A stretch of DNA of 64,000 nucleotides. Origin: Megaleporinus macrocephalus (taxonomy: Eukaryota; Chordata; Actinopteri; Characiformes; Anostomidae). The stretch covers positions 10,740,711 through 10,804,710 of the forward strand of contig CM038705.1 of the NCBI GenBank assembly GCA_021613375.1. Reading direction: 5' to 3'. The position numbers and the translations under genes were made by a program. The notes under the pieces were generated by a model that saw only the letters and a program-made list of their open reading frames with translations, was not told the DNA's origin and searched no databases. Below are positions 58,137 to 64,000 of the stretch, one piece after another. Within the stretch, counting starts at the first letter, position 1, and each line of letters starts with the position of its first letter.

Positions 58137-59320
58137 CTTTTGGGATGATGTCACATGAAAGATGCCCTTCTGATGACCCTCCCATGTAAATTAGCCGATA
58201 AGCGTTTTTGAGGCCGATTCCGATCGACAATTACCTTTCAACGCGATCGGCCGATAGCCGATACCGATCGAGGGCGGGGCTATATGCCACGGCAGGGCTA
58301 CATGTAGTTATTAGCGCAAGCAAGTCATAAAACATGATCTAAACTGGTTTATTACCATTTACCATTACCATTACCACCACTTCTGTGTCAGCTACACCCT
58401 TCGCAGTGATGTGGGGGTTTTGCTTTGCCTTTCTGGCTAGCATACAAGCAGCTCTGTCTTAGAGTTTTCCTGATCTTCCAGACCTTGCACTGACTTCTAC
58501 TGCTGCCCTCAAGTGTTGCTTCTTAATGACAAAAGCTTTATCTGGCTGCTGTCCAAAACCACGAGAATACACCAGAACTAAACTCTTGTTAGAACTAGCG
58601 ACACCACGTAGAACATACGTTAATTTCAAAACGGACGTCACCAAACAAGCGTCACTGCGCTGATTTGCAGCGACGAAATCAATGAATGTGCAGGAGAAGA
58701 TGGATAACGGCGTGGTACCCCCAAGGACCGCCAGAGAATATTTCATTTTATCAATGAAACCGTAGAGAGACTGCGTGAATGGTGACTCTGTTCTCTCTAC
58801 GCAATCCCATTGGCTGTAGCTAGACGCTGCTGTTGACTCACAGTCGCCGATCGGCCTAAATATTAAACATGCTAGATGTTTGCGGGGCGTCTGTGATTAG
58901 TCGGTGACCACTAAACGATGGCTTGGCGAGCATCTTTCAGCAGTTCACAGCAGTACACAACTGAGCGAGCGCCAAGTGATCATCGATCACAGGCAGTCGG
59001 CGACTGAACATCAGGCTAAAGCTGTGTAGTGTGAACTAGGCCTTATTGGTTTGTGTACTTCGGATTTGGACTTTTGTGATGAGGTCACAGGAAATGTGTT
59101 CTTCTGATGACCCTCCCATGTAAAATTATGTTTGTGCAAGTTATACTGCCCATGAGAACAGTACACCACCACTCCTGTGTTAGCTAAACCCTTCGCAGGG
59201 ATGTGGGGGTTTTGCTTTGCCTTTCTGGCCAGCATACGAGCAGCTCTGTCTTAGAGTTCCTGATCTTCCATATCTTGCCCTGACTTCCGCTTGATATTTC
59301 TTAATGACATTACATTGTTT
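58137..59320 (+). repeat. Direct duplication, first copy disrupted
   Basis: CTTCTGATGACCCTCCCATG occurs at 58168 and 59101. ATGTGGGGGTTTTGCTTTGC, AGCAGCTCTGTCTTAGAGTT and CTTCTTAATGAC-like words follow in both (about 58410-58530 and 59200-59310). In the first copy a 'gatcggcc' element fragment (about 58195-58365) replaces about 50 bp, and other DNA separates the copies. Confidence 0.75.
58195..58365. mobile_element. hAT-type 'gatcggcc' fragment
   Basis: GAGGCCGATTCCGATCG, GCGATCGGCCGATAGCCGAT and GGGCGGGGCTATATGCCACG match the left part of 49707-50490, up to CTGGTTTATTACCATTT. Confidence 0.65.
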
Positions 59321-59484
59321 TGGTCGCTCTGAAAATCCCTGCCTAACCAGTCCTAATGACTCAATTAGGGCTGGGTCCATTCATTCATTTCTGAGATGGA
59401 TGGAACAGTGTCCAAACTTGCACATGCGGTAATTGCTGGGGCTTGTCGTAAGCGTGACTTTGTAATGCCAGATTGAAACCTGCT

Positions 59485-60730
59485 TTAAGGAACCTGCGGG
59501 TTCATGGGTTTAAATCAGTGTCACCAGAACATGAACCTGAAATCATGTTTTTGAAAAAAAAAATGAAAATGTGAAATTTGGTGTTATTGAAGATTTTTTT
59601 TGGTATTTGGAATTCAGGTAAAAAATTATTCAGTTACAAAACACATTCAAGTTGTAGGGCTTACCGTCTTCAGCGTTGCTGTGGCAATTCGGGCAATTTT
59701 GATAAAAAACTACTGGATGAAATGGAACGATCGGGAGCTGTGAGAAAAAGTAGTGATTGTACTTTTTTACAAACTTTGCACCACCACTTAGAAAATATCA
59801 TATCATAGAATTTTAGGAGTCTGTTTGTTTTTTTGTGAGCTCCAGCAGCGGTGAAACACAGAAAATCAGCCAAATATCCATATCAGCTTTACTTCCCAAG
59901 CTGTCCACAATGTTTGTTGTAGTTTGAGAGGTTTCTCGTAGTGAGCGGCCAGTCATAAAACCACCCCAAAGTGTCAGAACCCCCCTCAAACTGTCTAAAC
60001 CCACCTCTCAGAACTCGAGTGCTGAATGTTCTCTTGAGCGCAGAGACAGTTTGAATGTGTGTTTATAAAGACTGCGTGTGCAGTTCTTCTTTCTGTGCTA
60101 GTGAGTTTCACATCTGCGCTCAGGAGTGAAAAAGTTAGGTGTGCAGAAAGGCTTATGTTTGTTAGTGAGTTTTGACACTAATGTGCCATATGTAGTTCTC
60201 CATGTATATATATATTTTTGGGGATTTTTATTTTTTTTATATCAATTAAATGTAGCATCTGATGTTAAATTTCATGACAAATGGACCAATAGAAATGCTC
60301 CAAAATAGCTTGAAAACTATTCTGGTTCCATTGACTTCTATTAAAGGTGAAGACATTCTTTGGTCTCTCCTGTAAAGTTGCCATTTGGACAGATTTTTTT
60401 TTAATTGGATAGAGACGATATACACTCTGTGATAAAAGACGCGCCTCCTGATGAGCTTAGAGGTGTTTTGGTATTGGCCAGATGCAAGTTTGATTACATC
60501 TGTGCTTGTTTGCTCTTCCTGAGTACCCCGGATGTTTCCCTGAATTTCGCGACCTAAATTTTCCCAACTTGAATGTTTTTTTGAAATTTCAAGACCTGAA
60601 CTTCAAACATTAAAAAATTTGCAGATCAAATTTTCAATAACACCAAATTTCACACAATTTCCAAAAACTTTAATTCAGGTTCAAGTTCTGGTGACTGATT
60701 TAACTCCGGTTTAACTTACGGTTTCCTTAA
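59485..60730. mobile_element. piggyBac-like non-autonomous element, TTAA flanks, 1.25 kb
   Basis: Long inverted repeats: left GGAACCTGCGGGTTC, TTAAATCAGTGTCACCAGAA, CATGAACCTGAA and GTGAAATTTGGTGTTATTGA; the right end inverted reads GGAAACCGTAAG, TTAAATCAGTCACCAGAA, CTTGAACCTGAA and GTGAAATTTGGTGTTATTGA. TTAA bounds both ends (59485-59488 and 60727-60730), the target used by piggyBac elements. No transposase; an F1 copy lies inside. Confidence 0.7.
60150..60430 (-). repeat. Dispersed repeat F1, copy
   Basis: GACAAATGGACCAATAGAAA, TGCTCCAAAATAGC, TTCTGGTTCCATTGACTTC and CTCTCCTGTAAAGTTGCCA give the F1 order in reverse orientation. Confidence 0.75.
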
Positions 60731-61078
60731 AAATATAAAGCTCGTGTGAAATCTGTTAAAAGTGGGAGGCACGCTGCGAGAACTCAAACCGACCCGAGCC
60801 TGGTACACACGTGAAAGTAGTTTGGTCGCATCCGGTTGAGAAAAACATTGTAAGTGCTAATGTGGGTGTTAGTTTTGTTGAAATATTATTCGTTTAGCGT
60901 GAATTTCTCCGAGTGATAGCGTGCGAGGGCACAAATGGCAAGATGAATAATATTCCCCACAGTGGCTTTGCTGCAGGTTTTAATTATGACATATTAAACC
61001 TCCAGTTCACCCCTTTACTGGAATCAGTGCGTGCGAGAGTGAGTAATAACCCTCCTGCACGTTTGGGTAATAACTTAC

Positions 61079-61156
61079 CGAGGTCATCAATTTTGATGTT
61101 AGGTCTCAGAGTGTAGTCTGGCTCTGTGGGCTGTGGCTCATCATCTGCATCAGCTG
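61079..61156 (-). CDS. efna3: Ephrin-A3, penultimate exon (juxtamembrane linker)
   Basis: Minus-strand exon of 78 nt between an acceptor TTTCCAG and a donor GTAAGT. It encodes a linker, ADADDEPQPTEPDY followed by TLRPNIKIDDL. It joins in frame to the exon at 38417 to give IDDL-DDYDNPEVPKL, which matches the order of the ephrin-A3 stalk (a PN-x-KI motif just before the PQ/EVPKLEKSISG end). Both exon ends are phase 1, so the exon can be skipped without shifting the frame. The equivalent exon is known to be alternatively used in ephrin-A5. The acceptor is a CAGCAG doublet, allowing one residue more or less. The stalk is acidic and proline-rich, as expected for a flexible spacer between the receptor-binding domain and the membrane anchor. 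Upstream exons are not found between 61157 and 64000, so they lie beyond the window. Confidence 0.9.
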
Positions 61157-61324
61157 CTGGAAAGACAAGAAAGAAGAAGAATCAGAACCCATAAGTGACC
61201 TCTTCATGCTCCACCCTCAAATGCATCCTTCATAGATACTGTTGCCAAAAAGATCTCTCTGAAGGAAATGAGACTGTGAACATGATCAACCATAACATTA
61301 AAACCACCTACTTATACCCCCACA

Positions 61325-61412
61325 GGACCACCGCAGAGCAGGTACTTAACAGGGAGGTAGGTCATTCTCAGTACTGCAGTGACACTGACATCCACACAGT
61401 GGACCAGCGAGG
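61325..61412. mobile_element. TIR element T1, truncated copy
   Basis: AGGACCACCGCAGAGCAGGT, then CATTCTCAGTACTGCAGTGA and CCACACAGTGGACCAGC: an intact left end with a large internal deletion and no right end. Confidence 0.75.
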
Positions 61413-61417
61413 TAGGA

Positions 61418-61552
61418 GTCAAGTCAAGTCAAGAGGCTTTTATTGTCATTTCAACAACACGGTGCGACATAGAACAAAGAGTACAGAGTGCAAACATCCA
61501 GACACACAGTTTTAAGTAGAAACAATAAATATGAAAAAATAACAGACATCAG
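61418..61552 (+). repeat. Dispersed repeat beginning with a tripled GTCAA motif
   Basis: AGTCAAGTCAAGTCAAGAGG, CTTTTATTGTCATTTCAACA is recognised as the start of a widespread fish repeat. It runs straight into the minisatellite. Confidence 0.6.
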
Positions 61553-62905
61553 ACACAGTAAACAGACAGGACAGAAAACAGACAGGACAGAAACAGACAG
61601 GACAGTAAACAGACAGGACAGAAACAGACAGGACAGTAAACAGACAGGACAGTAAACAGACAGGACAGTAACAGACAGGACAGTAAGCAGACAAGACAGA
61701 AAACAGACAGGACAGTAAACAGACAGGACAGTGGACAGACAGGACAGTAACAGACAGGACAGTAACAGACAGGACAGTAAACAGATAGGACAGTAAACAG
61801 ACAGGACAGAAAACAGACAGGACAGAAACAGACAGGACAGTAACAGACAGGACAGTAAACAGACAAGACAGAAAACAGACAGGACAGTAACAGACAGGAC
61901 AGTAAACAGACAGGACAGAAACAGACAGGACAGTAAACAGACAGGACAGTAAACAGACAGGACAGTGGACAGACAGGACAGTGGACAGACAGGACAGTAA
62001 CAGACAGGACAGTAAACAGACAGGACAGGAACAGACAAGACAGTAACAGACAGGACAGTAACAGACAAGACAGTAACAGACTGGACAGTAAACACACAGG
62101 ATAGTAAACAGACAGGACAGTAACAGACAGGACAGTAAACAGACAGGACAGTAAACAGACAGGACAGTAACAGACAGGACAGTAAACAGACAGGACAGAA
62201 ACAGACAGGACAGTAAACAGACAGGACAGAAACAGACAGGACAGTAAACAGACAGGACAGTAACAGACAGGACAGTAAGCAGACAAGACAGAAAACAGAC
62301 AGGAGAGTAAACAGAGAGGACAGTAAACAGACAGGACAGTAAACAGACAGGACAGTAAACAGACAGGACAGTAACAGACAGGACAGAAAACAGACAGGAC
62401 AGAAAACAGACAGGACAGAAACAGACAGGACAGTAAACAGACAGGACAGAAACAGACAGGACAGTAAACAGACAGGACAGTAACAGACAGGACAGTAAGC
62501 AGACAAGACAGAAAACAGACAGGAGAGTAAACAGACAGGACAGTAAACAGACAGGACAGTAAACAGACAGGACAGTAACAGATAGGACAGAAAACAGACA
62601 GGACAGTAAACAGACAGGACAGTAACAGACAGGACAGTAAGCAGACAAGACAGAAAACAGACAGGACAGTAAACAGACAGGACAGTAACAGACAGGACAG
62701 TAACAGACAGGACAGTAACAGACCGGACAGTAAACAGACAGGAGAGTAAACAGACAGGAGAGTAAACAGACAGGACAGTAACAGACAGGACAGTAAACAG
62801 ACAGGAGAGTAAACAGACAGGACAGTAACAGACAGGACAGTAAACAGACAGGAGAGTAAACAGACAGGACAGTAAGAGACAGGACAGTAACAGACCGGAC
62901 AGTGC
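61553..62905 (+). repeat. Minisatellite, 15/16-bp unit, about 88 copies
   Basis: Units CAGTAACAGACAGGA (15 bp) and CAGTAAACAGACAGGA (16 bp), with CAGAAA and GAGAGT variants. All three minus-strand frames stay open for 469-494 codons (Cys/Pro/Val/Leu/Ser repeats), which shows the frames are compositional, not genes. It lies in the efna3 intron, about 400 bp from the 78-nt exon. Confidence 0.95.
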
Positions 62906-63940
62906 AGCACCGACACAGCACTCATTTCTGAGCATGAGGTAGTAAATATAGTGCAGAGAGACATACTGTGAGTGTGAGTTCTGCAGTCAGATAACATATA
63001 CTACCGCTCCAAAGTTTAGCATCATTTCATTTCATGCAATTCATGCAATTTACAAACAATATTGTCTATTTCTCAATTAACCCTTTCGTGCATGGTGTCC
63101 ACACTTGTGGACAGTTAATAATAGTTCAATTTAAAGAATGCATTTCACTCTCCAAACAACTAGAATCATAAGTCTCACTGCTCCAGTGTAAGAAAATCCA
63201 TTCTCCTGAATTCTATTGTAGTCTTGAGTGCTGAGGCTTAGAATCTAGGATGACTGACAAACCTAATGCAGAACATGTCTCTGGTATATCTATAATCATA
63301 GTTTTGAACATGATTTGATATATTAAACTTCTTTTCCCTTATTTTAGATGTTCTTATGGCTCCACATATGTGGACATCTTGCAACAAAAAAGGCTATAAA
63401 TATAAAAGTGCACCATTTATATGTTTTATTTTTTTTATATGTTGTGTAGATGTATAACAGTAATACATTTATATAAATTTATAGTTATGTGACATCTGTG
63501 TCCAATATCAAGTTTCCCTCTGTCCAGTCTGTTTTGAGGGATTTCACAGCAAGAAATAAGAGTACTGTCACAAACAAAGATATTTATGTTACTTTGTATT
63601 GTATTTATATTTATTTACATCTGTTCTAATGATATCTGGTGTTCTTATTGGTGAAAATACACTTATTCATAAAGTATATACGTTGATAACACAGAGAAGC
63701 AAATCCTTATTGGATAACTTTTAAGGACAACAATATAACCCTTTTGTTTTTTAACCAAAACTTATAAATTAAACATAGAATGCTACAATATAAGACACTG
63801 TTATCATAATTCAACAATCATGATGATTATATGAGTACAAAACGAGCAAAGAATTACAAATATGTATGTCTCAGTAGTCCTTGTCTGAAAGCCTAGAGTG
63901 TGTTACTCATTATAAATAAAGAGCATGGATCAATTTACAT
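62906..63940. other. AT-rich intronic DNA
   Basis: A motif pair ACACTTGTGGACAG (about 63101) and ACATATGTGGACAT (about 63363) suggests an old dispersed element. No exon recognised. Confidence 0.4.
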
Positions 63941-63945
63941 ATGTG

Positions 63946-64000
63946 CAATATGGCCAAAAGTATGTGGACCCTGACCATCAAACCTATACCTAAAGCATTA
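63946..64000 (+). mobile_element. Start of a DNA transposon, cut by the window end
   Basis: GCAATATGGCCAAAAGTATG followed by TGGACCCTGACCATCA is recognised as a common fish transposon terminus. The rest is outside the window. Confidence 0.55.

Larger units (their letters stand above)
38418..61078 (-). other. efna3: efna3 intron between penultimate and last coding exons
   Basis: A 22.7-kb intron bounded by GTAAGT (61078 downward) and a pyrimidine-rich CTGTAG acceptor (38418). It is much of the window and is filled with repeats: SINEs, LINE relics, Tc1 relics, a 1.1-kb duplication, satellite array B and a TTAA-flanked element, listed separately. No further ephrin exon was seen inside it. Confidence 0.85.
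61157..64000 (-). other. efna3: efna3 upstream intron (partial)
   Basis: Intronic by position: it lies 5' of the penultimate exon on the minus strand. It holds a truncated TIR element, a dispersed repeat starting with a tripled GTCAA motif, a 1.35-kb minisatellite and AT-rich DNA from 62.9 kb to the end. No ephrin exon was seen on the minus strand. Confidence 0.75.

Noticed and set aside
61451..62997. Three overlapping open frames of 469-494 codons
   Set aside because: All three frames of the same strand are open across a 15/16-bp minisatellite, which no real gene would show.
61157..64000. Upstream efna3 exons (receptor-binding domain)
   Set aside because: I looked on the minus strand for the conserved ephrin core (a segment like YYIS followed by CLKLKVFV) and did not find it; these exons should lie to the right of the window.

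Overview
This is a gene-poor stretch of vertebrate nuclear DNA, most likely from a teleost fish and probably an otophysan (characiform or catfish type). The pointers are V-SINE-type tRNA-derived SINEs, the LINE 3' end ending in the 'gcatttagcagacgct' type tail common in teleosts, Tc1-like transposase relics, many small TIR elements, long (TA)n tracts and a vertebrate-type gene with short exons and a very long intron. The species assignment is inference.

Only one gene is firmly recognised: ephrin-A3 (efna3) on the minus strand. Its last coding exon is at 38296-38417 (GPI-anchor tail) and its penultimate exon at 61079-61156. A 22.7-kb intron separates them. The receptor-binding exons and promoter must lie beyond the right edge of the window. 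The two exons join in frame with consensus splice sites. Nothing to the left of about 38.1 kb is a confident gene. Three short coding-like relics (about 1.0-1.7 kb, 4.5-4.8 kb and 34.5-34.7 kb) are reported with low confidence.

Layout: 0-5 kb, unrecognised coding-like relics on both sides of a 47-bp minisatellite. 5-12 kb, dispersed repeats and a degenerate tandem array invaded by two TIR elements. 12-20 kb, three or four non-repetitive blocks that look like conserved non-coding (enhancer-type) DNA, broken by a 24-bp satellite (array A), a (TA)n tract, a LINE tail and a 545-bp duplication. 20-31 kb, TIR elements, a pyrimidine tract, Tc1 relics and a 2-kb purine-rich 71-bp minisatellite. 31-38 kb, a three-copy repeat carrying (TA)n, a dated TIR insertion with a paralogous empty site, and a hAT-like element with an internal minisatellite. 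38-61 kb, the efna3 intron, holding SINEs, LINEs, Tc1 relics, a 1.1-kb duplication, satellite array B (inverted relative to A) and a TTAA-flanked element. 61-64 kb, the next efna3 intron, with a 15/16-bp minisatellite.

The most distinctive biology seen is structural. The same 24/25-bp satellite sits 37 kb apart in opposite orientations with similar junctions, and its monomer matches part of a dispersed duplicated sequence inside the efna3 intron. No new protein system was found. All repeat names are from recognition of motifs, not from database searches.
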